This document shows positions 22,360 to 34,372 of a stretch of DNA of 64,000 nt, in pieces; positions within the stretch are counted from its first letter, which is position 1, and each line of letters opens with the position of its first letter. A program made the translations under genes and the position numbers. The DNA comes from Pneumocystis sp. 'macacae'. Lineage: Eukaryota; Ascomycota; Pneumocystomycetes; Pneumocystales; Pneumocystaceae. The notes under the pieces were generated by a model. The model searched no databases and was not told where the DNA came from. It saw only the letters and a list, made by a program, of their open reading frames with translations. The DNA is taken from positions 124,001 to 188,000 of the forward strand of contig CM030727.1 in NCBI GenBank assembly GCA_018127085.1, given 5' to 3'.

Positions 22360-22710
22360 TTATTTTTGGCTTTTTATAAATTCTTTAATTTCCCGAAAGC
22401 AGAATAGACATAGCGTGTGTGCTAGTTTTTTTCGTCCACATGCTGAGCATTCATTGAGATTATATAAATCTTTTAAACCTTTGGTAGCTTGTCTCATCCT
22501 TTTTTTGGAATAAGATGTTTTTTTCTTCGGTGCAGCCCATAATATTGTTGTAGAAAATATTTTCTCAGATTTTTCAGCGAATAATGAATGCTTGTTTTGT
22601 GTTATATCAAGAAGTATTGGAGTCCATGGTATTTTAATTGACTGGGTGAGAGTTTTGATAATTTTCTCCGAGAAATTTAAAATTATTGTACAATTTCGAA
22701 ATGCAAGCAT
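22360..22710 (-). CDS. mrpl32: Mitochondrial large-subunit ribosomal protein bL32m
   Basis: Zinc-binding protein of the mitochondrial 54S subunit; in yeast its presequence is removed by the m-AAA protease. The core WAAPKKKTSYSKKRMRQATK, then GLKDLYNLNECSACGRKKL and CLFCFREIKEF, carries the four zinc cysteines as CSAC and CLFC. The N-terminal 60 residues are basic and hydrophobic, a likely presequence. The reading frame is open up to 22806, but the methionine at 22710 (MLAFRNCTIIL) gives a family-sized leader and is preferred. No introns. Confidence 0.9.
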   Translation of the reverse strand: MLAFRNCTIILNFSEKIIKTLTQSIKIPWTPILLDITQNKHSLFAEKSEKIFSTTILWAAPKKKTSYSKKRMRQATKGLKDLYNLNECSACGRKKLAHTLCLFCFREIKEFIKSQK

Positions 22711-23064
22711 TATTACAGGTATTTTAATGCGTCCTTTATGAAATATTATTGTATTAATGTGTTTTCTTTTAAAACTAATTTTAATTCGTAAGATTATAGC
22801 AATCAAAAATGTTTTAAAAAATTCTGAAAGGTTTCTTTCGAAAAGTATATTATTTTTTTGTGTTCTGATATATTTTTATCTGTTTATTTTGTTCTGTTCA
22901 ATATATACTATTTTTCATAAATATATTTTATCATCTATATGTTTAGTAATTCTTGTCCGCTAGTTTAGTATCGTTGTCTTAGCAATTTTGTAACGTCTAA
23001 AATCCGACCTTCCTCTCTTTGAAGATGTTTTTAGGATAAAAAAATAGATAATGGAAAAGTTGTA

Positions 23065-23840
23065 ATGAAAACAAGTAGATTTTTTATCTTTAAGAATAAT
23101 TATTTATATATTTTTATTGAGTTTTGATTTTTTTAGTGTTAAATCGGTTAATTGTGATTTCTGGACCATCAGGTAAAATGAAGATATAAATTTGAACGGA
23201 GCTGATTGATAAAGGATCAGGAAAATCTACTTTGATTAGTCGTTTGTTTTCAGATCACCCAGGATGTTTTGGTTTTTCTGTGTCTCGTAGGAGTTCTTCG
23301 AAAGACGAAATTTAGTTAATGAATTATGGTAGATACGACACGTCCGCCACGATTGACTGAGGAAGATGGTGTACATTACCATTTTATAACGAATGAGGAT
23401 TTTTCTCAGCTACTATCAGAGGGTGCATTTATTGAACATGCTGTTTTTTCTGGAAATATGTATGGTACAACGATTAAAGCAGTTGAAGATGTGATGATGA
23501 AGGGTTATACATGTATTATGGATATTGATATCCAGGTGCAATGTGTCTTTAGTAGATGTAATTGTTAACAGTATTCCTAAAGGGTGTTCAATCAATTAAA
23601 CGAGCACCGATGCATGCGAAATTTATATTTATAGCACCACCTGATTTGATTGTTCTTGAGAAGAGATTGAGAAAAAGAGGTACTGATACAGAGGAGAGCA
23701 TACAGGAACGATTAGCAAGAGCAGCTTTTGAACTAGAGTATGCAAAAGCTCCAGGATCTTATGATTTAGTCTTGGTGAATGATGATTTAGATGAAACGTA
23801 TAAAAAGTTGGAGAAATTTTGTTTGGAAGATATACTTTAA
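23065..23840 (+). CDS. guk1: Guanylate kinase
   Basis: Phosphorylates GMP/dGMP to GDP/dGDP. Exons join to NRLIVISGPSGSGKST, where the P-loop is interrupted by a 42-nt intron. They continue with LFSDHPGCFGFSVSHTTRPP (created by removing the intron near 23288-23332), EDGVHYHF, EHAVFSGNMYGT and CIMDIDIQGV. The C-terminal half carries KFIFIAPPDLIVLEKRLRKR, GTDTEESIQERL and a lid arginine. Start at 23065: splicing ATGAAAACAA to TG TTA creates M-K-T-M-L-N-R in frame; the second Met is also possible. About 190 residues, the normal size. Confidence 0.94.
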
Positions 23841-23929
23841 TTTTTCTTGAAAACAAAACGATACATTAGGAAAGAGATATATTGTAGATTAGCATAATAA
23901 ATGTGTTTTTTATACTTCAAAAAATATGT

Positions 23930-25341
23930 CTATGTCATGTTATCACCCATAGAACCTCGAGTAATAGGTCGAGGCCCAGAACCTATAGCAGATGATTCTT
24001 TAAGTGCGAGAAGTTGACGGCTACGGAAGTTTTCATAATGGATCTGTGCGGTTGTTTCAATCAAATCTTGTAGATGTGTACGTGTCAAAAAATTTCTTAA
24101 ATATATAAATTCACAATGATTTTCATTTTCAACTAGTGGAAAATTAAATATAGTTTTTAAAAAAAAAGTTATTACTATTGATAACCCCCCATTTGTTTTG
24201 GCGACCACGGACCACCTTTCCGTCAACAGTAATTGTTTTTTCTGATCCGACAATGCAAAATGGAATAATGTTTTTAATTTGTGAATTTAAAGCTCTTTCT
24301 TCATCGCTTGATTCTTCGCTGTCATAAGGATATGTTCGGATCCCATGGATACTAAGTTCTTCACGGATCTAAATAATATAAGCATTTTTAAAAAGAAATT
24401 GGTACTTACCCTTTTTTTGAATGCTATACGTTCGTCTACTGTTAACGCATCTGATTTTGCGATAACAGGTACAACATTAACCACATTTGTAAGCTTCCTA
24501 AGCATTACAATATCAATCGGTTTAAGACTTATAAATTTCTTATTAGCAATATATCTTAAGAGCATAGTATTGATGCTTACGAGTGACCTGATGGCTGGAT
24601 AAAAAATAAACAACAATGAATACGTGTGTCTTGAATATGTCGATCTCTTTGTGCTGTAAGTTCCTTTTTTAAGTAGGAAGAATGTTGATCTTTAATGTAT
24701 TTGATAATAGGATCCCAACTGTTGCTATTGAGAAATTTATGCTTGACAAACTATATAATTTACCATCGATCGTTGTTAACAAGATCTCCATATCCTGGCG
24801 TATCTACGATATTTAATCTTAAATGAATTCCATTTTCTTCCAAAACTAATTGGTGAACTTGTGAATATAATAATTAAAAGCACGAATTTATACCATGAGA
24901 AACTGTGTGAATTTCAGTCGTTTGACGAATTGGTTCTTCTGCGTTTAAACGCCCTTTGCTGTCAATTAAATGTGCAGAAAATAATGTATTTATTAATGTA
25001 GATTTTCCAAGCCCTGTTTGACCTAAAAATTATTTTTTTAGCTTTTTTGGTTTTTTTTCTTTAAAAATCCTACCAACACAGATAATGTTAAATTGAAACC
25101 CTCGTCTTACAAGTTTTCGTTCAATTTGCTTTGTAATTGAGTCAAAACCTGTATAGATTATTTTTAGCATAAATTATTTTGAAACATTAATCTTTGTTTA
25201 TTATTACCAACATAACCACCCAATTGAATAGGACCCTATTTTATTCCTTAAATCAGTTCGAAAAAAATATGGAAAAAAATATATTTTTACCTTTGGATAT
25301 GGTGCCATGTTTGAATTTCGAGGAGTGATAATTCCTGACAT
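23930..25341 (-). CDS. cdc10: Septin, CDC10/Spn2 type
   Basis: GTP-binding filament subunit of the septin ring. The N-terminus MSGIITPRNSNMAPYPK leads to LGGYVGFDSITKQIERKL and the P-loop GQTGLGKSTLINTLFSAHLI. G3 is DTPGYGDLVNN and G4 is AKSD within VVPVIAKSDALTVDER; the septin unique element is QCDF-like ENHCEFIYLRNFLTRTHLQD. It lacks a long C-terminal coiled coil (it ends soon after ALKESSA), which together with the sequence details points to the Cdc10 class. About seven introns. Tail-to-tail with guanylate kinase, with 89 bp between stops. Confidence 0.92.
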
Positions 25342-25563
25342 TTTAGGTCCAAAATTTTGTTTTTTCTTTTTTTTTAATATTTGTTGTAAATTTGTTGATC
25401 GGTATTTACGGATTAATAAAGTTTAATATGGCAAAAAAGATATATAAAAAATAGTTAATATTTTAATAAATATATTTTATATATAAGTAGTAAGTTCTAT
25501 GTTTATAGGTAAAGCAGTATATGTTTAATAATATAATTAAATTTGCAGTTAATTAGGAAAAAA

Positions 25564-27479
25564 TCAAGCTTTATATCTTTTTGTAGAAGTAGAAATGTTT
25601 GTGTCGTAGTTGTGAACTTCTTTTTTGTCATTCACTTTTTGATAGGATTCCTGTTCTTGTTGATTTAAGACACGGTTAGACATTTCATTTAAATTATAGT
25701 GCGAGTTTTGTCTGTAAAATGTTAATTATTTAAGATTTCAAATATAACTACTTAATGTTATCGTTGTTTGCAAGGCGTTTGGTTCCGGGCAATTGAAAAG
25801 GATCAGGGTGATAATACTTTGTATTTGTCGGTGGTGCACCAACAAGCCGTGTTCCAGGTGTTCGTCTAGTTTGGTTAACCGTTAGATGTGGTACTGTACT
25901 TCCTAAGGCATTCTGTCGCCGTATTGGTGTTGATTTTGTATGATCTAGTCCTGGTGTTTTTCTTAAAGAAGGGCTATCAATATGTGGATTGAAAGCTATA
26001 CTCGAAGAAACGTCCACTGTTCCTTTGTCATTCATAAGTGCTGATCGTGTATTTACAAACATTGGAACATAGTCTGGAGGATGTTCTGATTCGTTCTGTA
26101 GATGAACTGGTTGATTTGTTGGATTATGAATTGTAGATGTTTCTTTAGTTAGACTCTGTTGAAAACTAGTTAACTTTTGAATATTACTTGTTGAATTTCT
26201 ATTCAAAGGGTTATTCTTTATAATTTCGTTTTCAAACTCTTTTTTTTGAGTTTGGTTTTCAGACTCATGTGAAATGTTTGGTAGAGAATTTTGTTTAAAT
26301 GATTCATTTGGGGAGGGACAGGTGGGTAGATTAGACACATCTGCAATATGAATACTTTCTTCAACTATATCTGAATGAGAAAAATTCGAAAAGGTGCTAT
26401 TTCTTATTAATATTATTTTTATGAACAATGAGAAAATGACTCTTCGATATCGAATTCTGATTGATGACTGAATTCAATTTCTATAGGTTTATCTATTTCC
26501 TGGAAATCGATATCATCGAATTCGTCTCCTAATTTGTTTAAAAAAAAGTTAGATAGTTTATAACAAACCATATTGATAAAGATCTGATTCTTTAGTTGAT
26601 ATGAGGATATTTTTCGATGCTAAGACATTGTAAATATTTTTTTTGATATAAATAAGATTTTACTCGTATGTTGATTATTCTGGGGTAGATTTGGGGATTT
26701 CTTTCGTTCATCTGGTTTTGGAGGGTTATTAGGAGGTTTATGATTTAAAGTTCTTGGATGACGATAAAGTTCGCTGGGATTAAATTTGTTCTGGATTTTT
26801 GAGGCGCTTCTTTTAAATGAGAGCAGATTATACCCCTGTTACATGTATTTTCCCGATTTCTTTTAAGTAAGCCTTATCGTAAAGACAATTTCCTAAAACA
26901 TTTCCAAAAGTTCGTAGCGCTCTTTTTAAAGCATCTGTTGTTCCTTCTTTTTTTGCCTATATATATTTATTGAAAACTTTGTGATTTTTCGTGAATATAT
27001 TACTTTTTCAAACGCTGCACCTTTGCCTTTGAAATTTTCGACGCATCCATATCCAATATCTTCATGATAGATACCATTCTTTAATGTTACGCGTACAATA
27101 ACAGATACTCCTAAATTTAGACGGCCTGAATCCTTAAATTCCTCAATCTAATACAATATATTAATTATGTTTAAATTAAAAAAATACCATTTACATAATC
27201 CACTTGAACATTTTGTATACTAGAAGACCAGCCATTGAATCCAAATACTTCGTTTGCTAAATTAATTACTTTCCATGCTTCAAGATAATGTACTTTTGCT
27301 CCATTGACTCCCGGACGATATGAAATATATTCTGGGCCCAATTGACGATCTAATAGTGATTGTACTGTTTCTGTTTCTTTTTCTGTATACTCTACTACAA
27401 CCTGGTGACCTGGTATATTGTAAAATGATGGAAATTTTTCTGGATATGTTTGGTTATGTTGATTGTTTAGTTTTGACAT
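25564..27479 (-). CDS. rad52: RAD52/Rad22 recombination mediator
   Basis: Single-strand annealing and Rad51-loading protein of homologous recombination. The conserved N-terminal ring domain is intact: [91 protein letters not shown] and [20 protein letters not shown]. The C-terminal half is Ser/Asn/Pro-rich and poorly conserved, as usual, with a basic [13 protein letters not shown] stretch and a C-terminal end of RYKA. Short introns interrupt the N-terminal domain (for example the one after QVDY near 27185-27140). Confidence 0.94.
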
Positions 27480-27786
27480 TTTTTAACGTAAAGAAAAATA
27501 GAAATTTATAAGAACTAGGAAAAAATGGTTATTTTTATTAACTTATTTGATAAAAACCTCTTTTCCCTTTCCTCTTTGTTTATTGAATACACTACTAAAA
27601 ATGAAATTATCTTGTTCGTTGGATAACTGTTTTAATCGTTCATGGTTGTTTAAAAAATGAGTACAGAAAAAATTGTTAAAAGTCTTTTTTATTGAAGAGA
27701 AAGTAAAATTTAGAAGAATTTATAGAGAGTATATGGTTCTTTTACGTTGTTGTACGGATTTTAATATAAAAAAATGATTGTTTAGA

Positions 27787-28700
27787 ATGGGGGATATGAA
27801 AGAAGTTCAAGATCCATTTTTTGAAGCGAAAGAGTATAGAAATGATAATTTAAAATATAAACTGATCTGAAATATTGAAGAAATATTCTTTTAAAGTTTT
27901 CAAATGTTTGTCGTTTGCATGACTTGTATCTTAAAATGTTAAAAGAGGGATTCGTTGAGTCATCAACGGCATTGACAGACATTATGAAGGAATTCCAGCA
28001 AATAGTTGATGATATCGATAACTATCTGCTAGATTTAGAAGAAGTTGTTCGTGTTGTTGAAAAACAACCTGAAAAATATGGTATTTCTATTGAAGAATCT
28101 TTAAAACGACGTACGTTTGTTGATCAGGTTCGAAATAATTTGGTGCAGATGCAAAAGGATTTGGAGAGTCCGTTTTTTGATTCTTTGCGTTTAAAAGATA
28201 AAGTTTTTGTTTATTTTTCTGCGTTTATGTCTATTTATTTTAATATAGTCTTCGAACTCATCTTTATTGTCTGGAAAACCGTTGAAAAAAGATTTAACAT
28301 CAAATATGGAATTAGCACAAGAGTATCAGCTTCTAATCATGAATGAGCAGGATGCACAATTGGACCATGTATTTGGAACAGTCCAAAATCTAAGAGAACA
28401 GGCATCGATTATGGGTAGAGAACTTGTGGAACAATCTGAGTATGTTGTATTGTATATTTACTACTATTTGACTAAGTATCAGGCTGATTGAAGAAGTGGA
28501 TATACGAATAGAAAGAACAAATGAACGACTGAAACGAGGATTTAAGAATATGAAACGAATAGTTGCTCAAAATGAAGGTTAGCGATGTTTTGTATGAGAT
28601 GCTAATAATTGACATTTACAAAGATAAGGTGTCTTCCTATTGTATTTTTTTTTTGATTACAATATTGGTTATTTTATTAATACTTATATTTTTATTTTAA
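27787..28700 (+). CDS. Syntaxin-6/Tlg1-like Qc-SNARE
   Basis: Tail-anchored SNARE of Golgi/endosome traffic. Exon 1 encodes MGDMKEVQDPFFEAKE, the typical DPF start of syntaxin-6 proteins. A 46-nt intron joins it to a three-helix N-domain (IVDDIDNYLLDLEEVVRVVE and FVDQVRNNLVQMQKDLES). After an 80-nt intron comes the SNARE motif (QDAQLDHVFGTVQNLREQAS) with zero-layer Gln in ELVEQSELIEEVDIRI. The last exon gives a C-terminal membrane span (YCIFFLITILVILLILIFLF). Start at 27787; the Met three codons later is also possible. Whether it equals Tlg1 or a sister paralogue is not settled by the sequence. Confidence 0.85.
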
Positions 28701-28740
28701 ATAATGGGTTTAAATGTTAAGATTTTACACAATAGGCTAT

Positions 28741-29715
28741 CTATACTTTAGTCTTTTTTTTTGGTGGCTCACTTTCTGATGTCTCATCTCCATTTTCTAA
28801 GATAATTTAGTATTTATAGCATATAAACAACAAAATATGCCTGTTTCCAGATCTATTTCTGCATCCTCGTCCTCTTCATTCTCTTGTAGTGCATCAGTAA
28901 AATATTTTACTGCATTTGGATATAGATCTTCTGCGATAAAAATAGCAAGTTCCTCTCCGTCTTCAAAAACATCATTGTTGTCTTCTCCTGTCCATGAAAA
29001 CCATGTGAAAAAGCTTGGAGCAACCCCTTTGGCTTGTTTTGTCAAATTTTTGTTTTTTTTCCAGCTAATTTCTACTTTTTTTGAAATTAATTGTGATGGT
29101 TCTTTGTCAGAACAGGATGATGACGCTTCCGCCTTTTGACTTGAATATGTAAAAAGTTTTTCAAGACAAAGACTATTTTGTTCTAAGTAGTCATTGGGTT
29201 CAAATTCAAAAACAATATTAATGTCACGTGGATCTTCATTTGGCCGATACACTCTCAAATCAATTAAATGTTCAAGTACCTTGAAAAGTTAATAACAAAA
29301 AATAATGATTTTTTTGCACATTTGTATCCTCAGAACTTATGTATGTTGCTATATCTGTTAGTTTTTTTATATATTTTTTGAGAAAAAAGTATACAAAGTT
29401 CGTCACCAGGTGCTGCTTCTAGCTACAAAATATGTTAAGTTTATTTAAAAGAATACCTTTAAACTAACCACAATAGGCCAAAATCTAGGAATTTTTTTTA
29501 ATACAGATGCTCTTTTCTCATAAAGCGGACTAAATAAATTAATTTGATGTTTTACTGTTTTCTAAATGAGTCTATATTTTAGGTAAAAAAAGCTTACAAA
29601 GCTCAATTTCTGCTTTTTCAAACTCAAGCTCAATATCAGCAATTGCATCCAATGATGCGGGATTAGGCTGTGACAAAAGCTCTTGTTTTTTATCATTTGT
29701 TCTTTTTGGCGTCAT
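28741..29715 (-). CDS. SET/Vps75-like NAP-family histone chaperone
   Basis: NAP-superfamily histone chaperone. The start MTPKRTNDKKQELLSQPN leads to the long dimerisation helix (SLDAIADIELEFEKAEIEL), KTVKHQINLFSPLYEKRASV and PRFWPIVV. The earmuff domain has YRPNEDPRDINIVFEFEPND and GVAPSFFTWF, followed by EDLYPNAVKYFTDALQ and an acidic stretch. The final exon (after an intron near 28840-28795) ends in GDETSESEPPKKKTKV, a likely nuclear localisation signal. Closer to SET/TAF-I and Vps75 than to Nap1 because it is short and has no long acidic tail. About six introns. Confidence 0.85.
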
Positions 29716-30678
29716 TTTTTTACGTGAAGTTATAATCCAAAAAGACAAATATTTTTTTATTTGAACAAATAAAATAAATGAATGATTTTGTTTTATTGTA
29801 TTTATTTTTAAAACTATAATATGACTCTATTTTTTAAGATGATATTATATTGTATGGTTTTTATTTTTTTGGAATAAATAAGTTTGTTTTTTTTAACTGA
29901 AATATAGAATCTTTTATGAAAACAGTTATTTGTTTGTTTTATTAATTTTTTTCATTTTTTAATTGGTTTAAATTGATACTTTGGTAGGTATAATATATTT
30001 ATGATACTTTTGATGTTTAATAAGTATTGAATTTATGAAGTTTCGTAGATATTTTTCTGATATTTTTATTTTTTATATCTTATACGCAAATAGAGAAAAG
30101 CGAAGAGTGAACATATTTTATGCTAAGACAATCTATATAATAGTTGATATATATAATAAATAATAAATGTAATAAAATCTAGTTTTTTAATTTCTAAACA
30201 GCAATATTTTGTATTTATGAATGTTTAATGACGTTTTTTTAAAATCTTAAACTGTGCAGATGTAATAAAGTATTGGTGTGTAAAGATTTTTTATGAAATT
30301 TTAAGTATATATATATATTTGTTTATATTTATTGATACATCTTTGATTGTGATATAATAAGTGATCGTTTTAAGTGTTATTTGTATAAAAAGTTTTATGT
30401 TTAGTTTTTAAAAATTCAAAATAAATATCTTTTTGAAAAAGAACTTTTTTCTATATTATTTTCTTTCCATGGTAAATTTCTTATAAAATCATTATTGTTT
30501 TTCTTTTTATTTTTTTTTAAAGTGTTGTCCATTAATTAGATTTGAAATCGAAATGACTTTAAAAAGTGTTAATTAAAAAGAAAACATTAGAGTAAATAGA
30601 GATTAAAATGCTAATTAAGTTTTTGTTTCAGTGTTTATAGATTGTGTATATTTCTCTTCTATCTTTTTAGTGCAAAAA
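29716..30678. other. Long AT-rich divergent intergenic region
   Basis: About 960 bp between two divergent starts, one of the longest gene-free stretches in the window. It is rich in T tracts and TATA-like runs (for example the TATATATATA near 30310). No ORF, RNA gene or clear repeat was recognised. Confidence 0.45.
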
Positions 30679-32368
30679 ATGACACAATTTTTAGAAAATA
30701 CAAATATTTATGATGATGAAAATATTGTGTTTAATGAGGAGACTTCGTTTCTTAAACATAAAAAATCATCAATTTTTTTGAGTTTTTTTTTAAAAATATG
30801 CAAGTTTCAGAAAATTACTTTTCTTCCTTTAAAAAAGATGACTACTTTGTGTGTGGTTATTGTTATGTCTATATTTGGTTTGGTTTTGATAAATCTTTTT
30901 TTTCAAGAGAAGCATATTTTAGATGTATTTTGTGTTGGATTTGATAGGATTGATGTAAAGAATATAAGTGAAAATGGTATTGAAATGCAAGTTGGTGGTT
31001 CTATTGTTGTAGATTCATCAAAAATCAATTCTACTGTTATAAGAGGTTTATGGAGATTTAGTTCTGGAATAATAAGGGTTGTTACTTTATATTCATCGAA
31101 TATTAGTTTTTTGCTTCCGGACTATACGGAAAAACGCATTGCTCTTGTAACTTTGCCTAAATTTAAGATGGATATACGAGACTGGCATCGTACTGATTTT
31201 GATGAGCTAGTGTTTATAAATATTCGAAATGTAACTCCTTTGATTCCCTTTTTTAGGGCTTATTTTGAAGGGAAACTTCATAATGTTAATGTGTCTGGAA
31301 ATGGTTATTTTAATTTGCGACTTTTTTATTTCCCAAAGTTTCGAATATTTATTCAAAAATCATTGGATATTCGTGGTATATTTTTATTTTTATTTTTTAT
31401 TCATATAACATATAGAAGGTTTGCCTCAAGTAAATCTCTATAAAATGTTTAATGTGGATTTTGTAAAAGTTAAAGATTATTCTACGGTTGATGGTCTTGA
31501 AGCTAAGGTTCAGTTAAGTAGTAAAACTATTTTTTCTGTGAGTGCACCTCTTTCTTATTTGACATGGTACGCATTGGTTCCTTCTTGTGATCAAGTAAAA
31601 TATATAAAGATTGCGGAGATTATAAGCCATTTATATTATGTTGAGTCTGTGAATAGACTTAAAGTAATCCTAATATCTCATATATTACCTTTTGATAATG
31701 AATTTTTGGAGTCTTGTTATGGTTCTGGAATATCTCCACTAAATAGATTAGTATCTGGGTATTTATCTGGGAGACATTTGGATATCTATATCGAAGGACA
31801 TGTTTCTAAGTTTTTTACAGAAGCACCTGTTCCCTTATGGCTATCTTATATATTAAAATATATGAAAATTTTAGTCCCTGTTCCTGGGTTTTTTAAATTT
31901 AATTTTCTTAGAACAATAAAAATAAATAAGCTTTCCTTAGTGTATCACCGGAAGGATTTTGTTTTTAATACCTTTTTTCATTTTCCTGAATTTGTCTGCG
32001 ACATTACTATAAAAATGGAACTTCCTAGTGCTTTTGATTTTCATATAAATATTACACACATTCGTGTTAATCTTGATTGTTTGGATAATGGTACTGCATT
32101 TGTTGGGTTAATACAAAATGATTGGGCACCTTCTATTAGTACAAAATTATCATCTGTGTTATTAGTAAAGACAAAAATATATCATAGATACTTTAGAATT
32201 CTGGATATGATAAAGTTTAATGAATTTCTTAAGAAAAATATTATGAAAAAAAGTAAGAATTTTACAGTTTATATCAAAGGGAATGTATCGGTAAAAATGG
32301 ACTCTCATTTAGGTTCTTTTTATTTACAAGAAATTCCGATTTCTGAAAATGTTTCAATTGAATATTGA
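30679..32368 (+). CDS. TAG1-like single-span membrane protein (DUF3712/LEA-2-like)
   Basis: Type II membrane protein with a short cytosolic N-terminus, one membrane span (TTLCVVIVMSIFGLVLINLF, near residue 60-80) and a large lumenal domain of LEA-2/DUF3712-like beta repeats (GIEMQVGGSIVVDSS, LPQVNLYKMFNVDFVKVKD, EIPISENVSIEY). The architecture resembles yeast Tag1, a vacuolar protein that signals V-ATPase assembly and ends autophagy. One 42-nt intron near 31376 joins DIRG to LPQVNLYK. ATG 30679 (MTQFLENTN) is preferred because the bases before it resemble a 3' splice site; the frame is open from 30631. The Tag1 identity is moderate. Confidence 0.7.
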
Positions 32369-32675
32369 TTTTTTGTTTATTCTATCGCCTTTATTGTTCA
32401 TTTCATTTTTACTTTTATTTCAGTTTTCTATATTAGGCATAACATATTCAATTAATTATTAAATATTTTTTATACATGGGGTTTTTTATACATAAGTCTT
32501 AATAATAGTAATTACACTGTTGTATAAGTTATGAAAATAATTTTACTTATGTAAAGGGGAATACTTCTCTTTAAAGTTATTTAAAGGCTTATTTTTTATA
32601 TAATATTGATAAACGTTTGTTTTTTTATATAGTCGATTTTTCAAAATTTTGAACATTCGATAATTTTATTAAAAG

Positions 32676-33713
32676 ATGGAAAAACGATCTCCAGTGACAT
32701 TTGTACAAACGCATAGTGATTCACGTCTGAATTTGCTTAAAGGTACCTTTTAATCCTTTGAGAATAGTAAATAATATTCTAAATAAAGTTTGTTCTGGAA
32801 GTTTATCTCGAAAAAGTGTGCTTTTGTTTTTTTGCTATAAAACTGAATTGGTATCAGGTCTTAAAAGAAAAGCATCTGAATATGAAGAGATGCAGTATAC
32901 GTCTTCCGTTAGCCCTTTTGTTTTGAATTGTAAAAAGCCGCGAATGACATGTTACGGGCGTCCATTGCCTATTGTTCGATTATTAGGTTGATTTAATTTA
33001 TGTCTTTATAGTGTTTTAGGTGTTGATCTGTGCTAGAGCATTTAGACTCGACTTCTCTTCGTGATATTATACAGACATTGGTCAATCGTCATCCTACTTT
33101 ACTTCTGGAAGTGACTAGTATATCTTCTCGTCCTGATTTGTCATCTGTTATTAGTATTTTAAATGGTATGGAGGAACAAGTTCGTCGCTCGTTCCCATAT
33201 GGTTGTAATTCAGCGGGAGAGTATGCATATAATAGGATACGTCCCATGTTACAAAAGCTTATGGTATATATATGATAACTATATAAGAAAATAATTTATT
33301 TTGTATAGGATACGTTGCTGGAATATACCTGTATTTTTTTGCCTCCTTATGAATCAAACAAAAGTCTTACATTAACTTTTCTTGACCATGTTACGTCTAT
33401 GGCTCATCGGTTTCCTGAATGGAATAATCCGGAGCATAATTATGCTAAAGAAGAACTTTATCATGAGATTTCGAATGCATGGATTTCTGTTATCCTTAAT
33501 ATTGGTAAAGAGGGCTGGGGTGGAATAAATGGTCATGAATGGATGGAAAAATTAATCAAACATAATGAAGTAGGAGGTGGTAGACTTAAATCTGTTATAG
33601 ATGTGGCTCGTTGTGAATTGGCATATTTTTTTTCTGAGAAGATTGGGGATAATATACCCTTTTTACCAAGCAATAAACTCGGTTTTGATTTTGCTTCTTG
33701 TTATCAAATATGA
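32676..33713 (+). CDS. cut8: Cut8/Sts1 nuclear proteasome tether
   Basis: Holds the 26S proteasome at the nuclear envelope for mitotic protein turnover. Exons join MEKRSPVTFVQTHSDSRLNL to a basic segment with CKKPRM, then YGRPLPIVRLLEHLDSTSLR and the Cut8 helical domain: LVNRHPTLLLEV, SFPYGCNSAGEYAYNRIRPM, LLEYTCIFLPPYES and HRFPEWNNPEHNYAKEELYH. ISNAWISVILNIGKEGWGG and the final VIDVARCELAYFFSEKIG complete it. The N-terminal Lys-containing region is the expected proteasome-binding part. Four exons with introns of 44-100 nt. Confidence 0.92.
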
Positions 33714-34372
33714 TTTTAATGAATATTTATTATTTAGCACTGTGTCAATTTAAAATGGGACCTAAAAAGAATATATATTGTGTTATTTTTCTCTGGCACT
33801 ACCTATTAATATTGGATGATTTTATTTTTAAGCGTATTTGGGTATTTTATGGTTTTGAGTATTTTTATAATTCATTGTTTTCTCATGCAAAGGATGTTCT
33901 GGCTCTATTTTTGTATAAATGATTTATTGTAGATTTCATAGAATAAATACACATTAATATTGTTTTAATTTTTTGTATTAAAGTTATGCATTTTAAATTG
34001 TTATTTAGTTATCTTACACATATATTGATATCTATGGGTTTCTAAGTATTATAATTTTTTTTATTATTAAAGTACAATTGACCAGTTTTTAAAAGAATTA
34101 AATAGCATTACATAATTGTATATTTTATTTTTATTTGAGGCATCGTGTTAGGTTTGACGCGCTGGAAATGATTACGTTTTATAATAGTATGTGGTTCTTG
34201 TTTTTATATGGTTAATAAAACGATAGAATACTATTTTTCTGTGGATTTTTAATAGAGTATAATCTTGTATGTATGTTTTGGGATTTTTTGTTTTTTTTTA
34301 CAAAAAAAAAACTTATTTTTTAGTTGATTTTAAATTTGATTTATATGTCTGATTAAAGAAAATTGTGTAAGA
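33714..34372. other. AT-rich intergenic region cut8 3'
   Basis: About 660 bp with T/A homopolymers (for example a 9-bp A run near 34301). An open frame at 33698-33922 has no recognisable similarity and is AT-driven. No RNA gene was recognised. Confidence 0.45.

Noticed and set aside
22960..23030. tRNA-like 5' sequence (TCCGCTAGTTTAGTATC) downstream of the L32m gene start.
   Set aside because: No matching acceptor strand, anticodon stem or T-arm could be found on either strand.
30631..30678. Longer N-terminus for the TAG1-like protein from ATG-less or alternative upstream codons.
   Set aside because: The sequence just before 30679 resembles a 3' splice site (ttttag), and the extra residues have no family support.
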